From: Pseudomonas veronii
GTDB lineage: Bacteria; Pseudomonadota; Gammaproteobacteria; Pseudomonadales; Pseudomonadaceae
Length of the DNA stretch: 64,000 nucleotides
Reading direction: 5' to 3'
Assembly (NCBI RefSeq): GCF_001439695.1
Contig: NZ_JYLL01000022.1
Location: forward strand, 1-64,000
Positions 20,383 through 28,125 of this stretch are shown here, one piece after another. Within the stretch, counting starts at the first letter, position 1; each line of letters opens with the position of its first letter. The notes under the pieces were generated by a model. It was not told the origin of the DNA. It worked only from the letters and a program-made list of their open reading frames with translations, and did no database searches. Position numbers and translations under genes: made by a program.

Positions 20383-20860
20383 GAACAACGAAGTCGTCGA
20401 CGAAACCTGGCACCTGCTGCCCAAGGACGCGACCTTCGACGGCATCTCCAACTGCGACGACCTGATCGTGCCGCTGGCGCTGTGGCGCGAGCACGGTCAT
20501 GCGCTCAAGGCCCGTGACGGCGGCCTGGGCGTGTGGCTGGACGCCGATGAAGAAGCCGAAGAGATCGGTGACGACGTGGCTCACTTCCAGGTCATCGCCC
20601 TGAACTTCCCGGCCTTCACCGACGGGCGCAACTACTCCAATGCGCGCCTGCTGCGTGACCGCTACGGTTACAAAGGCGAATTGCGCGCGATTGGCGACGT
20701 GCTGCGCGACCAACTGTTCTACCTGCACCGCTGCGGGTTCGATGCCTTCGCCTTGCGCCCCGACAAAGACCCGTATGAAGCGCTGGAAAGCCTCAAGGAC
20801 TTTTCCGTGACGTACCAGGCTGCAACGGACGAGCCGCTGCCGCTGTTCCGTCGCCGTTAA
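20366..20860 (+). CDS. DUF934 protein, accessory to sulfite reductase
   Basis: A 164-residue protein, MQRIIKNNEVVDETWHLLPK, with the DUF934 blocks DDLIVPLALWREH, GVWLDADEEAEEIGDDV, FPAFTDGRNYSNARLLRDRYGYKGELRAIGDVLRDQ (read in parts) and HRCGFDAFALRPDKD. DUF934 genes almost always follow a CysI-type reductase; the reaction is not established, though a role in electron supply or assembly for the reductase has been suggested. It starts 17 bp inside cysI in another frame, and ends just before a strong terminator. Confidence 0.92.
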   Translation: MQRIIKNNEVVDETWHLLPKDATFDGISNCDDLIVPLALWREHGHALKARDGGLGVWLDADEEAEEIGDDVAHFQVIALNFPAFTDGRNYSNARLLRDRYGYKGELRAIGDVLRDQLFYLHRCGFDAFALRPDKDPYEALESLKDFSVTYQAATDEPLPLFRRR

Positions 20861-20874
20861 GCGTTAGCATCGTG

Positions 20875-20903
20875 AAAAGCCCTGGCATGCCAGGGCTTTT
20901 TTA
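20875..20903. terminator. Rho-independent terminator after cysI-DUF934 (and merR)
   Basis: AAAAGCCCTGGC (20875-20886) pairs perfectly with GCCAGGGCTTTT (20889-20900) and runs into further T residues. It ends the plus-strand cysI operon and, being A/T symmetric, also the convergent merR gene, whose stop lies inside it. Confidence 0.88.
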
Positions 20904-21311
20904 TACATCGATTTTGATCGACGCCAGCACCTGCTTCTGCTCCATGGAACACGGCACCCCCTCCGGCTGCGCGCGCACCGCCGCGATCACGCCCAGCAAC
21001 TGCGCCTTGCTGTGCGCCAATTGCGCCTGCATCCCTTCGATCTGCTGCACCTTACGCTCCAACGCCTCAATCAGCGCCTCGCGCTTGTGCTCGCCCGGCG
21101 CCGGCATCAGCGCCTTGAGTTCCTGCAAGGTAAACCCGGCCTGTTGGGCGCTCTGGATCAGTTGCAGGGTTTGCAGGGCCTCAGGGGCATAACGCCGATA
21201 GCCGTTGGCCTGCCTGCCCACCTGGCTGATCAACCCTTCGGCCTCATAAAACCGAATACGCGACGCCGCCAGCCCGCTCTGTTTCGCCAGTTCACCAATA
21301 TTCATCGCCAT
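20901..21311 (-). CDS. MerR-family transcriptional regulator
   Basis: A 136-residue regulator. Its winged helix-turn-helix (MNIGELAKQSGLAASRIRFYE, then AEGLISQVGRQANGYRRY) is typical MerR, followed by a long coiled coil (about residues 85-120). The C-terminal part has one cysteine (VPCSMEQK), so it lacks the SoxR [2Fe-2S] motif and the classic metal-site pairs; the signal is unknown. Start may be ATG 21311 (MAMNIGEL) or 21305 (MNIGEL). It is divergent from an old-yellow-enzyme gene, with a MerR-type promoter between them, so it very probably regulates that gene. Confidence 0.9.
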   Translation of the reverse strand: MAMNIGELAKQSGLAASRIRFYEAEGLISQVGRQANGYRRYAPEALQTLQLIQSAQQAGFTLQELKALMPAPGEHKREALIEALERKVQQIEGMQAQLAHSKAQLLGVIAAVRAQPEGVPCSMEQKQVLASIKIDV

Positions 21312-21317
21312 GCCCGC

Positions 21318-21348
21318 TTGACATTAAAGTTAACTTTAAGCTTAGCCT
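21318..21348 (+). promoter_or_regulatory. MerR-type promoter/operator for the OYE gene
   Basis: TTGACA (-35, 21318-21323) and TAGCCT (-10, 21343-21348) are separated by 19 bp, the over-long spacer that MerR regulators correct by twisting DNA. The spacer holds a perfect 16-bp palindrome TTAAAGTTAACTTTAA (21324-21339). The OYE start codon is 28 bp downstream of the -10. Confidence 0.85.
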
Positions 21349-21375
21349 GAGGCCTCCCCCCTTCAGGAGTCAACC

Positions 21376-22599
21376 ATGTCACCTTTCGAACCCTTGCAAC
21401 TGCCCAACGGCCAAGTCCTTGTCAACCGTATCGCCAAGGCTGCGATGGAGGAGAACATGGCCGACGCCCAACAAGCGCCGTCCCGTGAATTGAAGCAGTT
21501 GTACCAGGCCTGGGCGGATGGCGAGCCCGGCTTGCTGCTGACCGGTAACGTGATGATCGACCGCCGCGCCATGACCGGCCCCGGCGGCGTTGCGCTGGAG
21601 GACGAGCGGTCACTGGACAGCTTTCGCGAATGGGCCGCCCTCGGACGCAACAACGGCGGGCACTTCTGGGTGCAGCTCAATCATCCGGGGCGCCAGACGC
21701 CGGCCAACCTGCGCCAGCAAGCCTTGGCGCCGTCCGCCGTGGCCCTCGACCTGGGTATTTTTTCGAAGATGTTCGCCAAGCCCAGGGCTATGTCCGAAGA
21801 CGAGATCCAGAACGTGATCACGCGCTTTGCCACCAGCGCGCGCCTGGCCGAGAAAGCCGGGTTTACAGGCGTGCAGATCCACGCAGCGCATGGCTACTTG
21901 CTCAGCCAGTTTCTCTCGCCCTTGAGCAACCGGCGCACCGATCACTGGGGCGGCTCGCTGCAGAACCGCGCACGCTTGCTGATTGAAGTGATCAAGGCCG
22001 TTCGCGCCAGTGTCAGCCCCTCGTTTTGCGTGGGGGTGAAACTCAACTCGGCAGACTTCCAGCGCGGCGGCTTCGACGCGGACGATGCGCGTGCCGTGAT
22101 TGAGCTGCTCAATGCCCTGCCCATCGACCTGCTGGAGCTGTCCGGCGGCAGCTACGAAGCACCGGCCATGCAGGGCGAAGCCCGGGACGGGCGGACCCTG
22201 GCCCGCGAAGCGTATTTCCTGGAAATGGCCCGCGAACTGGCGACCCTCGCAAACATGCCGGTGATGGTCACCGGTGGCATTCGCCGCTTGCCGGTGGTGC
22301 AGCAAGTCCTCGACAGCGGCATCGCCATGGCCGGTATCGCCACCGCCCTGACCCTGGAACCGCAACTGATCAAACACTGGCGCGAAGGTCGCGACCCCAA
22401 CCCGCAACTCACATCGATCAGTTGGAAGCGCAAGCCCCTCGCCGCCCTCGCCGTGGTGCGTCACCAGATGCGTTGCCTGAGCCGCGGCCATCGCCCCAAT
22501 CCCAAGGTTGCGCCGTGCATGGCACTGGTCCGCGATCAATGGTTTATCGCCCGGCGCACTCGCCAATACCGCGCAACCATGACGCAATCTTCACATTAA
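21376..22599 (+). CDS. NADH:flavin oxidoreductase, old yellow enzyme family
   Basis: A 407-residue FMN-dependent TIM-barrel reductase. Family blocks: LPNGQVLVNRIAKAAMEENM at the N-terminus, HFWVQLNHPGRQTPA, the active-site region VQIHAAHGYLLSQFLSP with NRRTDHWGGSLQNRARL, and phosphate-binding VMVTGGIRR. Enzymes of this type reduce electrophilic alkenes, nitro compounds or quinones with NAD(P)H. A clean AGGAG precedes ATG 21376. The neighbouring MerR gene and the MerR-type promoter suggest induction by a reactive compound. The C-terminal 60 residues are Arg-rich, and the length (407) is at the upper end for single-domain members. Confidence 0.92.
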   Translation: MSPFEPLQLPNGQVLVNRIAKAAMEENMADAQQAPSRELKQLYQAWADGEPGLLLTGNVMIDRRAMTGPGGVALEDERSLDSFREWAALGRNNGGHFWVQLNHPGRQTPANLRQQALAPSAVALDLGIFSKMFAKPRAMSEDEIQNVITRFATSARLAEKAGFTGVQIHAAHGYLLSQFLSPLSNRRTDHWGGSLQNRARLLIEVIKAVRASVSPSFCVGVKLNSADFQRGGFDADDARAVIELLNALPIDLLELSGGSYEAPAMQGEARDGRTLAREAYFLEMARELATLANMPVMVTGGIRRLPVVQQVLDSGIAMAGIATALTLEPQLIKHWREGRDPNPQLTSISWKRKPLAALAVVRHQMRCLSRGHRPNPKVAPCMALVRDQWFIARRTRQYRATMTQSSH

Positions 22600-22676
22600 G
22601 CACGGAGCATTCGCCGTGATCGAACTGTCCTCTATTGATCAGCCACTTTTAACCTCACTGACGATTGGAGTTCTTC

Positions 22677-24401
22677 ATGGCGAAAATCAACCTGGCCCAG
22701 CAATTGGCAACCACCCTTGAACAGGCGGGCATCAAGCGCATCTGGGGCCTGACCGGCGACAGCCTCAATGGCCTCACCGACGCACTGCGCACCATGGACA
22801 GCATCGAGTGGATGCATGTGCGCCACGAAGAGGTCGCCGCGTTCGCCGCCGGTGCCGAAGCCGCCGCCACCGGCGAGTTGGCGGTGTGCGCCGGCAGTTG
22901 CGGGCCGGGGAATCTGCATTTGATCAACGGCCTGTTCGACTGCCATCGCAACCATGTACCGGTGTTGGCCATCGCCGCACAAATCCCGTCTTCCGAAATC
23001 GGCTTGAACTACTTCCAGGAAACCCACCCCCAGGAACTGTTCAAAGAGTGCAGCCACTTCATCGAACTGGTGACCAACCCCGAGCAGATGCCCCAAGTGC
23101 TGCATCGCGCCATGCGCGCGGCAATCCTCAATCGCGGCGTGGCGGTGGTGGTGATCCCCGGGGATGTGTCGCTGCTGGAAGTGGAAGACACGCTCAAACC
23201 CTGGCCGGCCCTGCATGCGCCGCGCACCCTGCCGGCGGAACAGGACCTGCAACGCCTCAGCGAAATCCTCGACAGCAGCCAGAAAGTCACCTTGCTGTGC
23301 GGCAGCGGATGCGCTGGCGCCCATGCCCAAGTGGTGGCCCTGGCCGATGCCTTGGGCGCGCCGGTGGTACACGCCTTGCGCGGCAAAGAGCACGTGGAAT
23401 GGGACAACCCGTTCGACGTGGGCATGACCGGCCTGATCGGTTTCAGCTCCGGTTACCACGCCATGCTCAATTGCGACACGCTGATCATGCTCGGCACCGA
23501 CTTTCCGTACCGCCAGTTCTACCCCACCGACGCGAAGATCATCCAGATCGATCGCAACCCCCAGGCGCTGGGTCGACGTGCCACCCTGGACCTGGGCATC
23601 GCCGCTGACGTGAGCGAGACGATCGATGCACTGCTACCGCGCCTGACCCGCAAGGCCGACCGCAGCTTCCTCGAAACGTCCTTGAAACACTACGAGAAAG
23701 CCCGCCAGGGCCTCGATGACCTGGCGCAAGCGTCGAAGGCCAACCGGCCGATTCACCCGCAATACGTGGCGCGCCTGCTCAGCGAACTGGCCGACGACGA
23801 TGCGATCTTCACCGCCGACGTCGGCTCGCCCACCGTGTGGGCGGCGCGCTACCTGAAAATGAACGGCAAACGGCGCCTGATCGGCTCGTTCAACCACGGC
23901 TCGATGGCCAACGCCCTGCCCCAGGCCATCGGTGCCCAGGCGGCTTTCCCCGGGCGACAGGTGATCTCAATGTCCGGCGACGGCGGTTTTACCATGTTGA
24001 TGGGGGATTTCATTTCGTTGGCGCAGCTGAAACTGCCGGTGAAAGTCATCGTGTTCGATAACGCATCACTCGGTTTTGTCGCCATGGAAATGAAAGCCGC
24101 CGGCTACCTTGAGGCCGGCACCGAGCTGAAAAACCCGGACTTCGCCGCCATGTCCAACGCCATGGGCATCCTGGGCATTCGCGTGGAGCAATCCGAAGAC
24201 CTCGAACCGGCCCTGCGCCGCGCCCTGGCCCATGACGGCCCGGTGCTGGTGGACGTGGTGACGGCGACCCAGGAGCTGGTGATGCCACCCAGTATCAAGC
24301 TGGAACAGGCCAAGGGTTTCAGTCTGTACATGCTCAAGGCAGTGATGAGCGGGCGCGGGGATGAAGTGATCGAGCTGGCGCGCACCAACTGGTTACGCTG
24401 A
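22677..24401 (+). CDS. poxB: Pyruvate dehydrogenase (quinone) PoxB, thiamine-diphosphate enzyme
   Basis: A 574-residue thiamine-diphosphate enzyme: N-terminal PYR domain with the catalytic Glu region VRHEEVAAFAAGAEAAATG, a central FAD-binding domain, and the C-terminal domain with the metal/cofactor motif GDGGFTMLMGDF running to VFDN. The order and the tail (SIKLEQAKGFSLYMLKAVMSG) match PoxB, which oxidises pyruvate to acetate and CO2 with ubiquinone at the membrane; the C-terminal tail is the lipid-binding region. Start MAKINLAQQL at 22677 is preceded by GGAG; an in-frame ATG at 22665 is less likely. It is 77 bp after the OYE gene and could be co-transcribed. Confidence 0.92.
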   Translation: MAKINLAQQLATTLEQAGIKRIWGLTGDSLNGLTDALRTMDSIEWMHVRHEEVAAFAAGAEAAATGELAVCAGSCGPGNLHLINGLFDCHRNHVPVLAIAAQIPSSEIGLNYFQETHPQELFKECSHFIELVTNPEQMPQVLHRAMRAAILNRGVAVVVIPGDVSLLEVEDTLKPWPALHAPRTLPAEQDLQRLSEILDSSQKVTLLCGSGCAGAHAQVVALADALGAPVVHALRGKEHVEWDNPFDVGMTGLIGFSSGYHAMLNCDTLIMLGTDFPYRQFYPTDAKIIQIDRNPQALGRRATLDLGIAADVSETIDALLPRLTRKADRSFLETSLKHYEKARQGLDDLAQASKANRPIHPQYVARLLSELADDDAIFTADVGSPTVWAARYLKMNGKRRLIGSFNHGSMANALPQAIGAQAAFPGRQVISMSGDGGFTMLMGDFISLAQLKLPVKVIVFDNASLGFVAMEMKAAGYLEAGTELKNPDFAAMSNAMGILGIRVEQSEDLEPALRRALAHDGPVLVDVVTATQELVMPPSIKLEQAKGFSLYMLKAVMSGRGDEVIELARTNWLR

Positions 24402-24416
24402 TGTGAGCACAGGCTG

Positions 24417-24491
24417 ACGGGCTTGCTCGCGATTGCGCGGCTTCAGTGCATGCATCTTCAACTGATACATCGCCATCGCGAGCCAGCCCGT
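24417..24491. repeat. REP-like imperfect inverted repeat after poxB
   Basis: ACGGGCTTGCTCGCGATTGC (from 24417) is mirrored by GCCATCGCGAGCCAGCCCGT (to 24491) with two mismatches, 33 bp apart. It occupies the gap between convergent poxB and the FMN reductase gene; core GCTCGCGA is a common Pseudomonas REP sequence. Confidence 0.7.
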
Positions 24492-24505
24492 TTCCACATC
24501 GGCGA

Positions 24506-25063
24506 TCAGCCGTGCTGTTTTTCTACCCACTTGCCGTAGGCATCGATAAACGCCTGCAGGAACGGCTTGGTTTTCTCCGACAGCTTGCCCGCCTCGTCGA
24601 ACACACTGCCCGCGCCGCCCAGGTAGGCTTCCGGCTGCTGCATGCACGGCACGTCGAGGAACACCAGGGACTGGCGCAGATGGTGGTTGGCGCCAAAGCC
24701 GCCGACAGCCCCCGGCGACACACTGATAATCGCCCCCGGCTTGCCGCTCCAGGCGCTTTGCCCGTAAGGGCGCGAGCCCACATCGATGGCATTCTTCAGC
24801 GGGGCGGGCACGGAGCGGTTGTATTCGGGGGTCACGAACAGCACTGCGTCGGATGAACGCACTTGTTGACGGAAAGTACTGTAGGCTGCGGGCGGTGATG
24901 CCCCGTCGATGTCCTCGTTGTAGAGCGGCAAATCGCCAATTTCGACAATGTTCAATGTGAGGTTGGCGGGGGCCAGTTCGGCCAATGCCAGGGCGACCTT
25001 GCGGTTGATCGACTCTTTTCTCAAGCTGCCCACCAGGACGGCAATCGTGTAGACCTTGCTCAT
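24506..25063 (-). CDS. NADPH-dependent FMN reductase (ChrR/azoreductase-like flavoprotein)
   Basis: A 185-residue flavodoxin-fold protein: phosphate-binding loop VGSLRKESINRKVA near residue 11, VLFVTPEYNRSVPAPLKNAIDV with the PEYN motif typical of ChrR/YieF-type quinone and chromate reductases, and GAVGGFGANHHLR. Such enzymes reduce quinones, chromate or azo dyes and limit redox cycling. Length is normal. It stands alone, convergent with poxB. Confidence 0.92.
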   Translation of the reverse strand: MSKVYTIAVLVGSLRKESINRKVALALAELAPANLTLNIVEIGDLPLYNEDIDGASPPAAYSTFRQQVRSSDAVLFVTPEYNRSVPAPLKNAIDVGSRPYGQSAWSGKPGAIISVSPGAVGGFGANHHLRQSLVFLDVPCMQQPEAYLGGAGSVFDEAGKLSEKTKPFLQAFIDAYGKWVEKQHG

Positions 25064-25290
25064 TGAGGTTTCCCGACGTCTGACTAAAGGAGCTTGTAGT
25101 TATAGAGCCTTCGCGACGCGTTCACCAGAAGGTTTTGATAATTCCCCCGGCGTCTGCCTCGCGACCACCCGCGTAGGAAGCGTCTGAAAACATCAACGAA
25201 TAGTATTTTTTTTCCATAGGTAAACTACCCCGCTCCATGACGGTCTACAGAACCGCAAATCGAGTGTTTATCTCCAGAGGTTCTAAACAG

Positions 25291-25527
25291 ATGGCAGCAG
25301 TACTTGTCGGACAGTTCCATGCCAGAGACGCAGAAGGACGCGTGTATTCGGTGCATGAGTTCCAGGAATCCACCCCGCCGCTAGACGGCCTGGCTGGCTC
25401 GGCGCCCACCACAACCTACAAGCTGGCCATTGGCGACCGTGTAGAAAAACTGGAAGGCGATGAATTCAAATTGATTCAGTCCGGGACCATTATCGTCCGC
25501 GAATCGGAAACCGTCCGCGCGCAATAA
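25291..25527 (+). CDS. Conserved hypothetical small protein (78 residues)
   Basis: A 78-residue soluble protein, MAAVLVGQFHARDAEGRVYS, with alternating hydrophobic and charged residues suggesting a small beta-rich fold (TYKLAIGDRVEKLEGDEFKL). I do not recognise a family. ATG 25291 has AGAGG about 10 nt upstream; an in-frame ATG at 25237 would add 18 poorly conserved-looking residues. The gene is flanked by a 225-bp leader with no obvious regulator site. No function can be offered. Confidence 0.7.
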   Translation: MAAVLVGQFHARDAEGRVYSVHEFQESTPPLDGLAGSAPTTTYKLAIGDRVEKLEGDEFKLIQSGTIIVRESETVRAQ

Positions 25528-25590
25528 GCTTGAGCCCCCGAGCGTACCTGCTCAGTCCTGGCCATTGACGGCATTGACTGGGCCGGGCGA

Positions 25591-25980
25591 TCACGGGCGG
25601 CGAACCTCCGTCACTTCAATCCCCGGGTCTCCCTCAACCTGTTTGAGCGTGACCATCAGTCGCCCCTTCTCGCCCTCGACGTCATACATCAAGCGCTTGT
25701 AGCCCGGCGTACCATACGCGGGATACGCCACCACCTGCCTGACCAGCGTGATGCCCAACACCGCACCCACCTGCGCGCCCACCTGTTCCTGGGAACGGAT
25801 GAACGCATCGAGTGCGAGGTTTTCGGACGTAGTGTCGTCGGGATTGCTCAAGAGATAAGCGGCCACGCCTCCCACGGTCACCAGGACCAGCAGTTGCCTG
25901 GCCGTTACCCCGAAGAAGTTCGCGGGCATCGGCATTTGAGACCAGACCTGTTTTTGTTGTAAGTACCGGGTAACCGGCAT
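25591..25980 (-). CDS. Hypothetical membrane-anchored protein, 129 residues
   Basis: The product has a cytoplasmic-looking N-terminus (MPVTRYLQQKQVWSQMPMPA), one transmembrane helix (about residues 27-44, ARQLLVLVTVGGVAAYLLS) and an extracytoplasmic domain ending in a beta-rich stretch (RLMYDVEGEKGRLMVTLKQV). The latter faintly resembles Coa1-like small domains, but this is only an impression. It lies 58 bp downstream of the pseudopilin-like gene on the same strand, so the two may be co-transcribed. Confidence 0.65.
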   Translation of the reverse strand: MPVTRYLQQKQVWSQMPMPANFFGVTARQLLVLVTVGGVAAYLLSNPDDTTSENLALDAFIRSQEQVGAQVGAVLGITLVRQVVAYPAYGTPGYKRLMYDVEGEKGRLMVTLKQVEGDPGIEVTEVRRP

Positions 25981-26038
25981 TGGTCGTTGATGATCAGACC
26001 AACCATTCTAAACAGGTCGATGGGTAATGCCAGATGAA

Positions 26039-26485
26039 TCAGTTGTCGCCGTAGGTAATATCCTTGTTATCCCCGACACCGCCCAACGTCCGATCCTTGC
26101 CGAAGGAGAACAGGTCGAACGGAACCTGGGGTTGGCTCGGCGGAAAGTGATACTGATAAGCAACACCCCACGGATCGGTCAGCAGCTCCTCGTTGACATA
26201 GGGGCCTTTCCAATTCGCGTCGGCGGCAGGCGGCTTGATCAACCCCTCCAGGCCTTCCTCATCGGTCGGATAACGGCCAGTGTCTTGATGGAAGTGCTCG
26301 ACGGCCTTGCCCAGCTCGGCGACCTGGGCCTTGGCCGTAGCGATTTCCGTCAGGGTCATCTCGCCAAACAGCCGCGGCCACAATGCCAGGGCCAACACGC
26401 CGATGACGACGAGTACCACCAGCACCGCCCACCGCGTAAAGCCGCCGTGGGTGCGCCGGTTGCCGACTATGACTGGTGCAGACAT
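26039..26485 (-). CDS. GspG-like pseudopilin domain protein with atypical prepilin signal
   Basis: A 148-residue protein. After a 15-residue basic leader (MSAPVIVGNRRTHGG) comes FTRWAVLVVLVVIGVLAL, a hydrophobic helix in the place of a type IV prepilin N-terminus, then the type II secretion major-pseudopilin domain (AELGKAVEHFHQDTGRYPTD, EGLEGLIKPP, GPYVNEELLTDPWGVAYQY and FDLFSFGKD). In canonical GspG the +5 residue is glutamate (FTLIE); here +3 to +5 is R-W-A. No other T2SS gene is nearby. It may be a diverged pseudopilin working with a remote system or simply a membrane-anchored GspG-like protein. Confidence 0.82.
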   Translation of the reverse strand: MSAPVIVGNRRTHGGFTRWAVLVVLVVIGVLALALWPRLFGEMTLTEIATAKAQVAELGKAVEHFHQDTGRYPTDEEGLEGLIKPPAADANWKGPYVNEELLTDPWGVAYQYHFPPSQPQVPFDLFSFGKDRTLGGVGDNKDITYGDN

Positions 26486-26636
26486 TCTGAGCTCCCTTGT
26501 CGCTCGGTTGATACGCTCGTTATATGCCCTGCTTGTTGCAGTTGCGCAAGGCTAACGTAAGTCGATGCGAATCAACGCTCCCGCTGTTTTTTTCCAGGCC
26601 ATTGAATCCCGGCCCTGCTGACCCTAGACTCCGGCC

Positions 26637-27530
26637 ATGCGTTTACGTCATATCGAAGTGATTCAGGCCATCTTGCAGACCGGACACCTCGGCACGGCCG
26701 CCGAATGGTTGCAGCTTTCTGTGGGCGATGTGGACGCGACGCTCAAGGACGCCGAGCAGCAATTGGGCTTTATGTTGTTCGCCAGCGTGCGCGGACGCCT
26801 GCAGCCAACACGGGAAACCCTGGAGTTACAGGCGCAAATCGCCCATGTGTATGAAGCGCTGGAGCCGGTACAACGCTTGGCCAGCCGCCTGAAGCACCAT
26901 CACGCGCCAACCCTGCGTGCCCTGTGTACGCCGCCCCTGGCCAATCAACTGCTGCCGCAAAGCATCGCCGTGCTGCGCCGACGCTTCCAGGACACGCCGT
27001 GCAACCTGTCGAGCCAGCCGACCCGCGAGATTGTCAGGAGCCTGTTGCTGCACGAGGCCGACGTGGGCCTGAGCCTGCATGACCCAGAACATCCGCAAAT
27101 CCAAAGCAGCGTATTGGCCCAGGGCAAACTGCAACTGCTCGCGCCCCATGGCTGGCTCAAACCCAAGCAGAAGTACATCGCCCTGCAGGACCTGGCCGGG
27201 CAGTCGATGATCGGGCTGGAGGGCCAGGACCCGCTCAGTCGCCTGCTCGACGCCAAACTGCAAGCCCTGCGCCCGCTGCCGGTGGTGCAGACGCGGGTGC
27301 AGACTTACCAGATGATGCGCAGCATGGTGGAGGCCGGTGAAGGCCTGGCGATCGTCGATCCGTTCACCGCGTTCGGCGCCCGGGAGGCCGGGCTGGACGC
27401 GTGCCCGGTATCGCCGCCGATCATGGTCAGCCTGTATGCGCTGACCCTCAGGGAGGGCGTGACCTCACCGGCACTGAATGCACTGCTGGAGATTGTCACG
27501 CAGAAAGCCGAAGGCCTGCTCGCGAGCTGA
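26637..27530 (+). CDS. LysR-family transcriptional regulator
   Basis: A 297-residue regulator with an N-terminal helix-turn-helix (MRLRHIEVIQAILQTGHLGT, then AAEWLQLSVGDVDATLKDAEQQLGFMLF) and a LysR substrate-binding domain (TLRALCTPPLANQLLPQSIA onward). The recognition helix is unusual: the common SQPALS/SR core is replaced by SVGDVDATL, though the LF-(x)-R-G-R-L-x-PT wing is kept. It is divergent from the pseudopilin gene (150-bp gap) and convergent with the GNAT gene, so its target is not obvious. Confidence 0.9.
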   Translation: MRLRHIEVIQAILQTGHLGTAAEWLQLSVGDVDATLKDAEQQLGFMLFASVRGRLQPTRETLELQAQIAHVYEALEPVQRLASRLKHHHAPTLRALCTPPLANQLLPQSIAVLRRRFQDTPCNLSSQPTREIVRSLLLHEADVGLSLHDPEHPQIQSSVLAQGKLQLLAPHGWLKPKQKYIALQDLAGQSMIGLEGQDPLSRLLDAKLQALRPLPVVQTRVQTYQMMRSMVEAGEGLAIVDPFTAFGAREAGLDACPVSPPIMVSLYALTLREGVTSPALNALLEIVTQKAEGLLAS

Positions 27531-27535
27531 ACGCG

Positions 27536-28123
27536 TCAGACCGCTTCGATTTCCGCCTTGAACAAGCGATACCAGAAAATCGCCACCTCACGGGTTTGCG
27601 GGTCGATCCCGCGATAGCGCAGGTGGTCGATCCCGCCCACCACATACCCACAACGCTCATACAGGCGGCAGGCGCCGAGGTTGTTGTTCTGGGTCTCCAA
27701 CATCATGCCCGGCAGGTTTTTCTTGCGACTCCAGAACTGCGCCACGTCCAGCAGCGCCTTGGCCACGCCGTGACGGCGCGCGGGCAACGCCACGGCCAGC
27801 TCATCGACGTGCGCGAAGCCATTCCAATTGGTACTGACCACGACATGCCCGACCGGTCTGTCGTCCAGAAAGGCCATGAAGATCGCGCTGTCGGGCGCAT
27901 CGCGAAAGCTGGCGAACTCCTCCGGGTCGATGCCGTAGCACTTGCGGTACGGCAGGATGCGCTCCACGAGCCACTGTTCGACCCGCTTGCCCAGCTCCGG
28001 CACGCCATAGGCGCTGACCTCAAAACTGAAATCATTGCCCCACACGTAGGCGTCGAAGCCCTCGTCGGCGACCCGCACACTGAGCCCTGGATACTTCGGG
28101 TTCATTACAGCTTGCATAAACAT
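27536..28123 (-). CDS. GNAT-family N-acetyltransferase
   Basis: A 195-residue acetyltransferase: AIFMAFLDDRPVGHVVVSTN, then DELAVALPARRHGVAKALLD, the acetyl-CoA-binding motif A region, and ETQNNNLGACRLYERCGY near the end, close to the GNAT members that acetylate antibiotics such as streptothricin or small amines. The start at ATG 28123 lies 2 bp after the ldcA stop and has AAGGG upstream, so it is coupled to ldcA; an upstream in-frame start inside ldcA is unlikely. A substrate related to the cadaverine or lysine made or used by LdcA is possible but is only an inference from position. Confidence 0.9.
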   Translation of the reverse strand: MFMQAVMNPKYPGLSVRVADEGFDAYVWGNDFSFEVSAYGVPELGKRVEQWLVERILPYRKCYGIDPEEFASFRDAPDSAIFMAFLDDRPVGHVVVSTNWNGFAHVDELAVALPARRHGVAKALLDVAQFWSRKKNLPGMMLETQNNNLGACRLYERCGYVVGGIDHLRYRGIDPQTREVAIFWYRLFKAEIEAV

Positions 28124-28125
28124 CC

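Noticed and set aside
25237..25290. Earlier ATG for the 78-residue hypothetical protein
   Set aside because: The added residues are basic and unstructured, and the internal ATG has the better placed AGAGG.
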